The position numbers and the translations under genes were made by a program. DNA of 64,000 nucleotides from JBPRGH01 sp051418055 (GTDB lineage Bacteria; Bacteroidota; Bacteroidia; Cytophagales; Cyclobacteriaceae). Positions 43,049 to 52,334 of this stretch are shown piece after piece (the first letter of the stretch is position 1; every line of letters begins with the position of its first letter). The notes below the pieces were generated by a model. That model ran no database searches and was not told where the DNA came from. It saw only the letters and a program-made list of their open reading frames with translations. Location of the stretch: assembly GCA_051418055.1 (NCBI GenBank), contig JBPRGH010000062.1:62001-126000 (forward strand). Reading direction: 5' to 3'.

Positions 43049-43722
43049 TTTACCTTCATCTTATTATATTCTTCAAGCACAAAAGCTATGCTCTTATAGC
43101 TGCTTTCTAAAGCGTGATAAACGTCCCGAGGATTCATCCAGCGTACATCTTCTATATCTTCCGCTATTTCAGGTTTCATCTTCTTATCATCAACGATATC
43201 CATGGCATACCATGTAGTTTTTTTGAGGATATTCTTTTTTTTCATGGTATAGGTATGCCAGGTGCTGCAGATCTTATCTCCCATTTTTATTTTTACATTA
43301 CACTCCTCTTCCACCTCACGTTGCGCTGCTTCATTTTCAGTTTCTTTCTTCTCAAGCTTCCCTTTTGGCAAATCCCAGCGCTTTAAGCGATATATCATTA
43401 ATAATTTTTCTCCCTTGCGCACAACTCCCCCTGCAGCTTTTATTATTTTGAACTTCTTTTTGATAAATTTTTTAATAAATTCATAGTCCTCTACTGTTAT
43501 TGTCAACGACACAAGGTTGAGGGAAACTGTCGAATTATTCATTAGACCCAAAATACGGTCAATATCTTCTGCATGTGCATTTTTGATCCATACATGATTG
43601 ATCAGCTTTGCTGGTGTAATAGGCTCTTTTTCGGCATTGACAACCGTTGAAAACCATTCCGTATCTATCTTACTGCCGTTATTCAACAATTGAACAGGCA
43701 CATCATTTATAAAAAGATTCAT
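43042..43722 (-). CDS. Nudix hydrolase with N-terminal extension
   Basis: A 226-residue protein. Residues about 93-210 form the Nudix domain: AGGVVRKGEKLLMIYRLKRW, then the Nudix box GKLEKKETENEAAQREVEEE and a C-terminal EDIEDVRWM. The first 90 residues (FINDVPVQLLNNGSKIDT) are an extra domain found with this Nudix type in Bacteroidota. Substrate unknown. Divergent from pyrE with 88 bases between. Confidence 0.88.
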   Translation of the reverse strand: MNLFINDVPVQLLNNGSKIDTEWFSTVVNAEKEPITPAKLINHVWIKNAHAEDIDRILGLMNNSTVSLNLVSLTITVEDYEFIKKFIKKKFKIIKAAGGVVRKGEKLLMIYRLKRWDLPKGKLEKKETENEAAQREVEEECNVKIKMGDKICSTWHTYTMKKKNILKKTTWYAMDIVDDKKMKPEIAEDIEDVRWMNPRDVYHALESSYKSIAFVLEEYNKMKVKV

Positions 43723-43810
43723 TCCACACTTTTCTGAAAGCTAAAGATGAAAAATAAATTGTGGCAGACAAAATACCTAAACATTTTTTTAATGTTTTAA
43801 CTTCGCTGCT

Positions 43811-44461
43811 ATGAATAATACTCTAAAAATTAATGATTCTGCCGAACAAATTGCAGCTGCTTTACTAAAAGTAGAAGCCGTCAAATTAAGTCCGGAAAAT
43901 CCATTTACCTGGAGCTCAGGATGGAAATCACCTATATACTGTGACAACCGTGTTACGTTAAGCTATCCTGAACTTCGAACGCAAATTAAACAGCAGCTAT
44001 CGGAGATTGTTAAAGAACATTTTTCTGTTGCTGATGCCATTGCAGGAGTTGCAACTGCCGGAATACCCCAAGGTGCCCTTATCGCAGATCAGTTAAATCT
44101 TCCTTACCTGTATGTACGATCAAAGCCAAAGGGTCATGGTATGGAAAATTTAATAGAGGGCCGAATAGTTCCTGGAAGTAAAGTAGTACTTGTAGAGGAT
44201 CTTATTTCTACCGGGGGAAGTGCTTTAAAAGCTGCAGAGGCTCTACAGAAATCTGGAGTTGAAGTATTGGGCATCATAGCAATTTTCACCTATGGGTTTC
44301 CTCAGGCTACTGAAAATTTTGAACGCGCAGGATTAAAAGGGGTTGCATTGAGCAGCTATGAACATCTTATTAATATTGCCCTTGAAAGAGGGATTATTAA
44401 GGAGGAGCAGCTGGCAATTTTAAAATCATGGCGTAATGACCCTGAAAATTGGTTGAAATAA
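43811..44461 (+). CDS. pyrE: Orotate phosphoribosyltransferase
   Basis: A 216-residue type I phosphoribosyltransferase with the PRPP-binding motif VLVEDLISTGGSALKA and the substrate-proximal SSGWKSPIYCDNR and GVATAGIPQGALIA segments of PyrE. It converts orotate and PRPP to orotidine monophosphate in pyrimidine synthesis. Length is normal. Confidence 0.96.
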   Translation: MNNTLKINDSAEQIAAALLKVEAVKLSPENPFTWSSGWKSPIYCDNRVTLSYPELRTQIKQQLSEIVKEHFSVADAIAGVATAGIPQGALIADQLNLPYLYVRSKPKGHGMENLIEGRIVPGSKVVLVEDLISTGGSALKAAEALQKSGVEVLGIIAIFTYGFPQATENFERAGLKGVALSSYEHLINIALERGIIKEEQLAILKSWRNDPENWLK

Positions 44462-44640
44462 TTAGATATTACCTTCAGTCACAATATTATTTTTTATTAT
44501 ATTTATAAAGATTTGTTGAAGCTGGAACTATTATTTGTTTCACTAGTTGTATGTTTGTATGCATTTATAAGGTTTATAACCAGTTGAAGCACGTTTTCCT
44601 TTAATTGAAAAAGAATTTATTTTAATTACATATTTATCTA

Positions 44641-45012
44641 ATGAACATTTTCGTAGCAAAGCTAAGTCCTAACACAACTGGTGAAGACTTACGCGAACTT
44701 TTTAGTGAGTATGGCGAAGTAAAATCCGCCAACGTTATTATGGACAGAGACACAGGCCAATCTAAGAGATTTGGTTTTGTTGAAATGGCAAATCAGGAAG
44801 AGGCATTAAAGGCAATAGATGATCTTGATGGCTCAGAGTATGACCACAGCGAAATCGTTGTTAAAAAAGCAAAACCAAGAGAAGACAATGGCGGCGGGTC
44901 AAGAAGACCTGGTGGTGGCGGTGGTTTTAAAAGAGATAACCGCGGTGGTGGCGGCTACGGTGGAGGAAACCGTGGCGGATTTAACAGAGGTAACAGATAC
45001 GAGGAAGATTAA
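44641..45012 (+). CDS. RRM-domain RNA-binding protein with Gly-rich tail
   Basis: A 123-residue protein. Residues 1-78 form an RNA-recognition motif with RNP2 (IFVAKL) and RNP1 (RFGFVEM); residues 79-123 are Gly/Arg/Asn-rich (GGGGFKRDNRGGGGYGGGN), like the tails of cold-shock-induced RNA-binding proteins. The tail has Glu-Glu-Asp at the end. The 179 bases upstream hold no gene; a -7-like TATGTTTG lies at 44550-44557 but no matching -33 element, so a long leader is possible. A terminator follows at 45033-45062. Confidence 0.9.
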   Translation: MNIFVAKLSPNTTGEDLRELFSEYGEVKSANVIMDRDTGQSKRFGFVEMANQEEALKAIDDLDGSEYDHSEIVVKKAKPREDNGGGSRRPGGGGGFKRDNRGGGGYGGGNRGGFNRGNRYEED

Positions 45013-45032
45013 TTCCTAACAACATATAATAG

Positions 45033-45062
45033 AAAGGTCAGGTTTATCTGGCCTTTTTTTTT
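45033..45062 (+). terminator. Rho-independent terminator of the RRM gene
   Basis: AAAGGTCAG pairs with CTGGCCTTT (one G-U) and is followed by a run of nine or more T. Confidence 0.85.
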
Positions 45063-45088
45063 GCCTTTTCCTATCTGCTTACTCTCTC

Positions 45089-45862
45089 CTACATCTTCTC
45101 TTCAACTCCTAAACCAAATAAAGCAAAATCATATTTTACCGGATCTTCAGGATCAAAGGATTTTAGGGCTTCTGTAAGCTCTACCGCAGTAATCCAGTCG
45201 GTTTGTTTCCGTGTTATTAAATTAAGTTTCCGAGCTACCCGATCCACATGAACATCACATGGACAAATAAGCTTTGCAGGTTTGATTGAATCCCAGATCC
45301 CAAAATCAACACCTTTATCATCCTTTCTTACAAGCCAGCGCAGATACATATTTAAACGCTTACAAGCTGCCTTTCTTTCAGGTGTTGCAATATGCTTTTT
45401 TGTTCTGTGCGGTGCATATTCAAGTGCAAAAAACCTATTATGAAAGCCAACAAGCCCTTCTTTGGCATCCCAACCACTTTTTAATCCCGGGTTAAAGGCC
45501 TCTTCCAGAGAGTTGTACTTCTTATAGTAATCTTGCAGAAAACTGATAAAATATAACGTGTCGGTTGAATTAAATGTGCGATGCTTAAAGGATTCAAATG
45601 GCTTCAGGTCAGCAGCTTTATGATTTAATATGAAATCATAAGGGGAATTATCCATTAGCTCCATGAGCAGGCGACATTTATTAATTATTGTTTTTCGCTG
45701 GCCCCATGCCAGAACAGCAGCGAAAAGCCCAGAAATTTCAATATCCTGCTTTTTATTAAATAAATGAGGGATTACAATCGGATCATTTTCAATAAATAAA
45801 GGCTGATTATACTCCTCTACCTTTTCATCAAGAAATTCCTTTACTTTATTAAATTCAGGCAT
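45089..45862 (-). CDS. TIGR02757-family protein
   Basis: A 257-residue soluble protein from the ATG at 45862; the start overlaps the stop of the LysM gene (TGATG). It matches the TIGR02757 family by NDPIVIPHLFNKKQDIEISG, LFAAVLAWGQRKTI, and the C-terminal CDVHVDRVARKLNLITRKQ. The family occurs in Bacteroidota and spirochaetes and resembles helix-hairpin-helix DNA glycosylase folds, but its reaction is unknown. Confidence 0.85.
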   Translation of the reverse strand: MPEFNKVKEFLDEKVEEYNQPLFIENDPIVIPHLFNKKQDIEISGLFAAVLAWGQRKTIINKCRLLMELMDNSPYDFILNHKAADLKPFESFKHRTFNSTDTLYFISFLQDYYKKYNSLEEAFNPGLKSGWDAKEGLVGFHNRFFALEYAPHRTKKHIATPERKAACKRLNMYLRWLVRKDDKGVDFGIWDSIKPAKLICPCDVHVDRVARKLNLITRKQTDWITAVELTEALKSFDPEDPVKYDFALFGLGVEEKM

Positions 45863-46947
45863 CAATCAGGGAAATATGAGATCCGTACCCTGAATTTCTT
45901 ATCAATGGCTGAAAGACGGTCATAGGCGGCTTGGGAAATTTTGATCAGCACCTTCTCATTGATACCCATATCTGGCAATTTACCTATTACCCTGACAAAG
46001 ACCTCCTGACCATTCATCTCATTATGAACACGAATGATTGTTCCAACCTTTGCAGTACGGTGCAGAGCTAAATATTTTTTACTGTTCCCTGAATTCTCTA
46101 TTAATTCCGCAAGTCCGGTTTCAACAACTTCTTCGAAATCAGCATCGTTTTTAACAATTTCTTTTGTTACCTCAACCTCATCATTAGTATTAGAAGCAAA
46201 TACAGGATCTTGCTTTTCTTCAGTTATCTCTTTCTCATCAGATATTCCTTCCTCTTTTGTATACACAACCTTTATCTGACTTTCATCTTCAGCTTCTTTT
46301 TTTACCTGAACATCTTCCTTTACTGCCCAATCTAAATTTTCTTTTATTCCCACAATCAGGCTATCTCCGATGCTGATACTGTTATCCTGAATATTATTCC
46401 ATCTTTTTATATCCTCCAGCTCTGAGGCATAAACAACACTCAGGCCATATAATGTCTCTCCTTTATCAACTACATGCCAGAAATATTTTCCAGGATTGAC
46501 AACTTTTAAGCTATTATTATGCTGTGCTAAACGGATATCAGGCAGGTAAAGCTCCTGTCCTACAGAAAGGGAATTACTACTAAGATTATTAAAGCTGACA
46601 ATATCATCAACTGGCACATTATAACTTCTAGAAATAGAGAATAATGTTTCACCGGCTTTTACAGTATGTTTTATGCGATTTGCAGGTGCAATTTTTTTCG
46701 CAACAGGGATCCTTATTATATCACCAACATGAAACCCATTCGAAAGGCCTGGATTATATTTTTTAATTTCTTCAATATCAACTTTGTAGCGCCTTGAAAG
46801 GCCAAATAAAGTTTCTTTTGGATCTATCTTATGGATCACAAAGACCTTACCTTCTATTGATTCAGTCCTTAGTGAATCTATTGGCACTCCAAAAGACCAA
46901 TAACTAAATATTAATCCTATCAGTAGCAGCAAAATCCTTTTCATCAT
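45862..46947 (-). CDS. LysM protein with C-terminal RlpA-like double-psi barrel domain
   Basis: A 361-residue protein with a signal peptide and three LysM domains near residues 33-77 (KETLFGLSRRYKVDIEEIKK), 93-135 and 158-200, each with the typical ETLF/YxxS and N-x-x-x...I/VGD... pattern. A Glu/Lys/Val-rich linker follows, and the last ~75 residues (LHRTAKVGTIIRVHNEMNGQ ... ISQAAYDRL) look like the RlpA/DPBB fold. It should bind peptidoglycan in the periplasm and may cut or remodel glycan strands. It overlaps the TIGR02757 gene and follows the DUF4905 gene with no gap. Confidence 0.85.
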   Translation of the reverse strand: MMKRILLLLIGLIFSYWSFGVPIDSLRTESIEGKVFVIHKIDPKETLFGLSRRYKVDIEEIKKYNPGLSNGFHVGDIIRIPVAKKIAPANRIKHTVKAGETLFSISRSYNVPVDDIVSFNNLSSNSLSVGQELYLPDIRLAQHNNSLKVVNPGKYFWHVVDKGETLYGLSVVYASELEDIKRWNNIQDNSISIGDSLIVGIKENLDWAVKEDVQVKKEAEDESQIKVVYTKEEGISDEKEITEEKQDPVFASNTNDEVEVTKEIVKNDADFEEVVETGLAELIENSGNSKKYLALHRTAKVGTIIRVHNEMNGQEVFVRVIGKLPDMGINEKVLIKISQAAYDRLSAIDKKFRVRISYFPD

Positions 46948-47727
46948 CTATAGTTTTATCGCTTTTAACTCATGCTTACCTATAACAAACATTAAATAGT
47001 TTTGCCAGATAAAAAATGTGTCACTAAAATATTTATCGCCTTTATCGATCTGCTCCTTTAGCCAGATCTTTCCTTTTTGATCTATAACGACCAACCAATT
47101 TTCTAAAAGCTCATTTTTTACATGAAAAGACAGAAAAATATAGTCGTTAAATTCGAGATATTCAGCAATACCTATTGCCTCCTGCTGCAAATATCGAGCT
47201 ACGAATTCTTTAACTACTATAAAACTGTCAGTTTCTTCCTTATATGTCAACGGTAAATGCACCGTATTCATTTCATCATTGGAAGAATTAATGTTTCCGT
47301 TTACTTCTTCTCCTGTAAATAAATCAATTGTTAGGGTATTGTTTTCACTGTCTGCGCCTATTACATAACGACCTGTAAATTTTTGTGGCTGCATATTTTC
47401 AATTTCATTAATTTTCTCTCCTGTGGCGGTAGTATAGACAATTAACCTCTCCACACGCGGCAGTGTACCTGTCCCATATTCATGTAAAACAAAAATTGAT
47501 TTATTAAAATGACTTACTCCAGCCCGCCAGGATGCAGATAAATTTTTCCATTGATAACCACCCTTTTCAATATCATAGAGGTCATATACAGCAGTAAGGG
47601 AATTCTCATCTCTTAATTCAAGCATCAGATACTTACTTTCAGCTGCAAATAAATTCCAGATACTGGAAGAATATTTAAGTTGTAGATCAGGTGTTACTAT
47701 CAATAATTTTTTCGTTATTTTAAACAA
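46948..47727 (-). CDS. DUF4905-domain protein
   Basis: A 259-residue soluble beta-propeller-like protein of the DUF4905 family (SIWNLFAAESKYLMLELRD, then VYDLYDIEKGGYQW). The only start in frame is a TTG at 47727. Family members are confined to Cytophagales and relatives, and are of unknown role. The gene ends at the base before the LysM gene start, in one operon. It is divergent from the NfeD gene with 34 bases between them. Confidence 0.75.
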   Translation of the reverse strand: MFKITKKLLIVTPDLQLKYSSSIWNLFAAESKYLMLELRDENSLTAVYDLYDIEKGGYQWKNLSASWRAGVSHFNKSIFVLHEYGTGTLPRVERLIVYTTATGEKINEIENMQPQKFTGRYVIGADSENNTLTIDLFTGEEVNGNINSSNDEMNTVHLPLTYKEETDSFIVVKEFVARYLQQEAIGIAEYLEFNDYIFLSFHVKNELLENWLVVIDQKGKIWLKEQIDKGDKYFSDTFFIWQNYLMFVIGKHELKAIKL

Positions 47728-47761
47728 AAATATGTAGTTTGCAAGGTTTATACCTAGTGAA

Positions 47762-49093
47762 ATGAAACAACTTTTATTCAGTCTTATTTTATTACTCTCA
47801 TTCGATCTGTTGGCACAGGAAGCTACAAGTGTTCTTGTGCTGGAAATCCGTAGCGAAATAGATCCTCGAACAAGTCGATATCTGGATTTAGGCCTAAAAC
47901 GAGCCCGGGAAATGGATGCCGATATTGTAATTATTGATATGGATACTTATGGCGGATTGGTTACTGATGCTAAAGATATGGTTGAAAATATACTTGATTA
48001 CGAAAAACCTATCTGGACATTTATCAACAAAGATGCTGCATCTGCAGGTGCATTGATCTCCATTGCTACCGACAGTATCTATATGGCTCCGGGAGCAAAT
48101 ATAGGAGCCGCAACAGTTGTTACGGGTCAGGGTGAGGCAGCTCCGGATAAATACCAGTCATACATGAGAAGCACCATGCGCTCAACCGCTGAAGAAAAGG
48201 GACGTGATCCTAAAATAGCTGAAGCCATGGTCGATGAGAGCATTGATCTTGATACACTGGCTCCTGCCGGCCAGGTGCTAACATTAACAACATCAGAAGC
48301 CATAGCAGTGGGCTATGCCGAAGCCAAAGTATCATCCATAGAAGAAATCCTGGAACGGAATAACATTGATAACTATGTAATAGAGAGATATGAATTGGGA
48401 ACAACAGAAAAGGTCATTGCATTTTTTATAAATCCATTTATCAGTGGAATTTTGATCCTTGTTATTGTCGGAGGCTTATGGTTTGAGCTTCAAACACCCG
48501 GAGTAGGCTTTCCCATTTTGGCCTCTGTTACAGCTTTAATCTTATATCTAGTTCCATATTATATACATGGTCTTGCTGAAAATTGGGAAATAATAGCCTT
48601 TGTTGTTGGTGTAATTTTATTAATGGTAGAGTTATTTGTTATACCAGGATTTGGCGTTGCCGGTATTTCAGGTGTAATTCTTACTGTGGGTTCACTGGTA
48701 ATGATCATGTTAAATAATGATGCCTTTGATTTTTCCATGGTACCATTCGAACAAATTTTTATTGCCTTAAGCACCACTCTCCTGGCCCTAATGGGCAGTA
48801 TGATCCTGCTGTTTACAGGAGGCGTGCGGCTTGCTTCTTCAAATGTCTTTAAACGTGTTGCATTAATGGATACTCAGGCCAGGACCCTTGGCTACACGTC
48901 AAAGTTTTCCACTGAAGAGTCTATGGTAGGAAAAACAGGTACTGCATATACCGTGCTCAGGCCGAGCGGTAAGGTGATGATTGAAGGTATGCTTTACGAT
49001 GCTTATACCCGTGGCGGTTATATCGATCAGGGACAATCAATTTCAGTGATTGATGATAGCGGTAATTCTTTAAAAGTACAGGAAGCAGAATGA
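47762..49093 (+). CDS. NfeD-type protein with ClpP-like serine protease domain
   Basis: A 443-residue membrane protein: signal peptide, a periplasmic ClpP/SppA-like protease domain (residues about 20-210) with INKDAASAGALIS carrying the catalytic Ser, four membrane helices near 215-350, and a C-terminal OB-fold NfeD domain (GKTGTAYTVLRPSGKVMIEG). Long NfeD proteins usually partner a stomatin/SPFH protein; none lies next to it here. kdsB overlaps its stop codon by four bases (ATGA). Confidence 0.9.
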   Translation: MKQLLFSLILLLSFDLLAQEATSVLVLEIRSEIDPRTSRYLDLGLKRAREMDADIVIIDMDTYGGLVTDAKDMVENILDYEKPIWTFINKDAASAGALISIATDSIYMAPGANIGAATVVTGQGEAAPDKYQSYMRSTMRSTAEEKGRDPKIAEAMVDESIDLDTLAPAGQVLTLTTSEAIAVGYAEAKVSSIEEILERNNIDNYVIERYELGTTEKVIAFFINPFISGILILVIVGGLWFELQTPGVGFPILASVTALILYLVPYYIHGLAENWEIIAFVVGVILLMVELFVIPGFGVAGISGVILTVGSLVMIMLNNDAFDFSMVPFEQIFIALSTTLLALMGSMILLFTGGVRLASSNVFKRVALMDTQARTLGYTSKFSTEESMVGKTGTAYTVLRPSGKVMIEGMLYDAYTRGGYIDQGQSISVIDDSGNSLKVQEAE

Positions 49094-49824
49094 AGATCTT
49101 AGGAGTTATTCCCGCACGATATGCCTCTACACGTTTTCCGGGCAAACCTTTGGCTGATATAAAAGGTAAGTCTATGATCCAGCGCGTATATGAGCAGACG
49201 GGGAAAGCTAAAAAGATAGATAAAGTTATAGTTGCCACCGATGACCAACGTATTGAAGATCACGTAAAAAGCTGGGGAGGTAATGTACTGATGACAGCTG
49301 CAGAGCATAATTCCGGAACTGACCGTTGTATGGAGGCTTATGAAAAAAATGATGAAGCATTTGAATACGTAATAAATATCCAGGGTGATGAGCCTTTTAT
49401 TGAGCCTGAGCAGATAGATACTCTTGCCGATCTGCTGGACGGTAAAACTGAGCTGGCAACATTAATCAAAGAAATAGATGATGCTGCAGACATAGTAAAT
49501 CCAAATGTTGTAAAAGTCGTAAGTGGTAAATCCAGGGCGTTATATTTCAGCCGCTCCCCAATTCCTCATTTTCGCAATATCTCAATAGATAAATGGCTGG
49601 ACCAGCATGTTTATTTCCGTCATATTGGTATTTATGCTTACCGTACTGATATTTTAAAACAGATCACCAGCTTATCACAGGGTGATCTTGAAAAAGCAGA
49701 ATCTCTTGAACAGCTTCGATGGCTTGAAAATGGTTACTCAATTAAAGTGGCTAAAACTTCTTTTGAAAGTATAGGGATAGATACACCCGAAGACCTTGAA
49801 CGTGCCGTTAAATATTATAAATAA
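49090..49824 (+). CDS. kdsB: 3-deoxy-manno-octulosonate cytidylyltransferase
   Basis: A 244-residue enzyme with VIPARYASTRFPGKPLADI, VATDDQRI, HNSGTDR and NIQGDEPFI, the complete KdsB signature set. It activates KDO with CTP for lipopolysaccharide core synthesis. Translationally coupled to the NfeD gene. The 238 bases downstream hold no gene I can recognise; a TAATTTTG -7-like element lies at 50042-50049 near the next start. Confidence 0.96.
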   Translation: MKILGVIPARYASTRFPGKPLADIKGKSMIQRVYEQTGKAKKIDKVIVATDDQRIEDHVKSWGGNVLMTAAEHNSGTDRCMEAYEKNDEAFEYVINIQGDEPFIEPEQIDTLADLLDGKTELATLIKEIDDAADIVNPNVVKVVSGKSRALYFSRSPIPHFRNISIDKWLDQHVYFRHIGIYAYRTDILKQITSLSQGDLEKAESLEQLRWLENGYSIKVAKTSFESIGIDTPEDLERAVKYYK

Positions 49825-50062
49825 AGAGCTTGAAAAGCATTTGTATAAAAGCATATTATTTATCCCACACATCCAACTAATAATTAAATTCTCCGTTCAT
49901 ATACACCTATAACAGCTTTAATATTTGCTACTGGCCTGGAACTAAACAGAGGGTTTTTAGCTTCTATGATAGCTTCAGATATTTGATAAGTATCCTGAAA
50001 ATTTATTTTTTAAGGCGAATAACGATTTATGATTTTAAGTCTAATTTTGCGCCTGTTTTTAT

Positions 50063-50527
50063 ATGATAGCTGATATTATTTTTACCATTTTATTAAGTTT
50101 ATCACCATTTGGTGAAGCCCGTGTGGGTATTCCCTATGGTATTTTAAATGGCCTTAATGTAGTCGTTGCTTTTTTGCTTGGTCTCGGGGCAAACCTTTTG
50201 ATATATCCTATGATCGTAGGTCTGGTAAAGGCTTTTGATAAAAAAATGTGGCGATATAGTTTCTATAAAAAGCAGACGATAAATCTCTCACGCAGGGCAA
50301 AAAATATTGTAGGAGATAAAATCAGCAAATATGGTTTTTGGGGGTTAATGATCTTTGTAATGATCCCTTTACCTGCTACAGGCGCTTATATCGGGACAAT
50401 TGCAGCAATTTTATTTAAAGTACCTAAAAGGAAGGCTTTTAGTGCTATTAGCCTGGGAGTAATTATATCTTGTATAATAGTAACTTTTGCTACTTATTTC
50501 GGACATTTAGGAGTAATGTCTTTCTAA
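50063..50527 (+). CDS. Small multidrug-export-family membrane protein (COG2426)
   Basis: A 154-residue protein with about four membrane helices. SLSPFGEARVGIPYGI near the start and MIFVMIPLPATGAYIGTIAA in the middle match the Sm_multidrug_ex (COG2426) family. Despite the name, the transport activity of this family is unproven. It stands alone between kdsB and a convergent cupin gene. Confidence 0.85.
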   Translation: MIADIIFTILLSLSPFGEARVGIPYGILNGLNVVVAFLLGLGANLLIYPMIVGLVKAFDKKMWRYSFYKKQTINLSRRAKNIVGDKISKYGFWGLMIFVMIPLPATGAYIGTIAAILFKVPKRKAFSAISLGVIISCIIVTFATYFGHLGVMSF

Positions 50528-50560
50528 TAGTTTTTATTCCAATTGTTGTTTTTAGAATTT

Positions 50561-51109
50561 TTACTTATCAAGTTCCGGCACTTTATACCCTAGTAATTTA
50601 CCTACAGATGACAAAATTCTCATTATAAAACGTGGTGGTTTTACGGAAACAATTTCCTGCTCATGTTCAGTAAATAATATACCCAGCAAAATGGCGGACT
50701 TTAAATTGTTAGGTGGCAATTTTACTCCATTTTCTATTACAAGCTTATGAAACCTCCTGAAAAACCGTTCGTATTCAAGAGCCGGTTTATGCACATTTAT
50801 TAATTCTACAGGAACTTTGTTTCTGAAAGTATGAGCAGTACCTGGGGGTACGGAATGTTTTTCTCCAGCCTGGATCTTCTTCCACTTACCTTCTACTTCT
50901 ACTTCCAATTCACCGGATAAAACTTCATAACTTTCTTCTGCATACGGGTGAATATGTACAGGAGGAGAATCACCCGTAGTAGAATTAACTTTAAAATGCA
51001 TTTTCAGATATTCCCCATTCGTTTCTTCCGTTGATTCAATGATCTCCCAAAGGCCGGGAAAACCTTTAAAATCAAGAATTCTATTATTAGCATTTCTTAT
51101 TCCACTCAT
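50561..51109 (-). CDS. Cupin-domain protein
   Basis: A 182-residue protein with a cupin barrel in residues about 25-115: PPVHIHPYAEESYEVLSG is motif 1 (His, His, Glu metal ligands) and HSVPPGTAHTFRN is motif 2 with its His. The C-terminal ~65 residues are helical. Substrate unknown; could be a small dioxygenase or a sensor. Confidence 0.8.
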   Translation of the reverse strand: MSGIRNANNRILDFKGFPGLWEIIESTEETNGEYLKMHFKVNSTTGDSPPVHIHPYAEESYEVLSGELEVEVEGKWKKIQAGEKHSVPPGTAHTFRNKVPVELINVHKPALEYERFFRRFHKLVIENGVKLPPNNLKSAILLGILFTEHEQEIVSVKPPRFIMRILSSVGKLLGYKVPELDK

Positions 51110-51223
51110 TTATAAGAAAATAAAAAAACAAATGAATAATACAAGAATCCGGGATATAATAAAACTTCGGATTGACATAAAGAACTTTTATGAATATATT
51201 CACATCAACCATTAACTTCAATC

Positions 51224-52255
51224 ATGTATCTGAAATTCCTCGCTTATTTTTGTTTACTCCTGGTTCTAAACTCATGTGCTGAAACTCCAGAGCAGCAAGA
51301 TGAAAACAATACCGGATCGGAAATATCAGAAGATATACCTAAGATCCACCATACCCTTACTAAAGATCAAACACATAATAAATTCAGTAGCCTGATCCCT
51401 CCTGTCCTGCGTGTACAACCAGGAGCGGTAATTGAAGCTTATACCGAAGATGCCAGTGATGAGCAATTAAATCAGTATTCTGACCTTGCAGCCCTGGATA
51501 CCCTGGATTTTGAGCCTATCCACCCCCTCACCGGACCGGTATATGTAGAAGGCGCACAGCCGGGAGATGTGCTTAAAGTAACCTTACATAAAGTAGAGCT
51601 GGGCAACTGGGGCTGGAATGCCATCATTCCGGGATTTGGTTTTCTGGCTGATACTATTAAATCAAAATATATACGCACATACGAATTTGACAAAAGCACC
51701 AAAAGTGTAATGTTCAATGAGAACATCAATATTCCTCTAAAACCATTCCCGGGAGTAATGGCTGTTGCACCTGCCACAGAAGAGATGCTAAGCACTATTC
51801 CTCCTCGTTCCAATGGTGGAAATATGGATGACCCTAATATGACAGAAGGTACTACCATTTATTTTCCCGTTTTTGTTGAGGGAGCGCTTTTTTCAATTGG
51901 TGACGGCCATGCCTCTCAGGGTTTGGGTGAAGTATGCGGAACTGCAATAGAAGCACCGTTACGAATTGTTTATGAAATCGATGTTATAAAAAACCGCCAG
52001 ATCCAGGAACCCCAGTATGAAACAGATGAATATTATGCCACTACAGGATTTGCCCCTACCATTGATGAAGCCGCAAAAAAAGCAACATGGTATATGATAC
52101 AGTATCTTAAAGATGAACATAATCTGTCAACTGAAGAAGCTTATGCCCTTTGCTCACTGGCAGGAGATCTGAAAATCGCAGAGGTAGTTGATGTACCACA
52201 TATGCTTGTGACGATGCATATGTCTAAGGAGGTGCTGGGTATTAAAAACAAGTAG
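51224..52255 (+). CDS. Acetamidase/formamidase-family lipoprotein
   Basis: A 343-residue protein with a lipobox (LNSC, cysteine near residue 18). The mature part matches the acetamidase/formamidase family: RVQPGAVIEAYTEDASD, HPLTGPVYVEGAQPGD, the long PFPGVMAVAPATEE segment, and FSIGDGHASQGLGEVCGTA. Formamidase family enzymes hydrolyse short amides; a lipid-anchored form would act at the cell surface or periplasm. The substrate cannot be told. Confidence 0.85.
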   Translation: MYLKFLAYFCLLLVLNSCAETPEQQDENNTGSEISEDIPKIHHTLTKDQTHNKFSSLIPPVLRVQPGAVIEAYTEDASDEQLNQYSDLAALDTLDFEPIHPLTGPVYVEGAQPGDVLKVTLHKVELGNWGWNAIIPGFGFLADTIKSKYIRTYEFDKSTKSVMFNENINIPLKPFPGVMAVAPATEEMLSTIPPRSNGGNMDDPNMTEGTTIYFPVFVEGALFSIGDGHASQGLGEVCGTAIEAPLRIVYEIDVIKNRQIQEPQYETDEYYATTGFAPTIDEAAKKATWYMIQYLKDEHNLSTEEAYALCSLAGDLKIAEVVDVPHMLVTMHMSKEVLGIKNK

Positions 52256-52334
52256 AAATTATTTAAAAATAATTCATCAAGAAAGCGGATCCATATCAAT
52301 GCCAGAAAGTTTGTTAGGGGTTATTAAAATGAAT

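Noticed and set aside
44550..44557. TATGTTTG as promoter of the RRM gene
   Set aside because: No TTTG-like element lies 19-21 bases upstream, so only a -7-like box is present; mentioned under the gene but not called as a promoter.
52253..52275. AT-only hairpin between the acetamidase and effector genes as a terminator
   Set aside because: The stem has only A-T pairs and no T tract; too weak to call.
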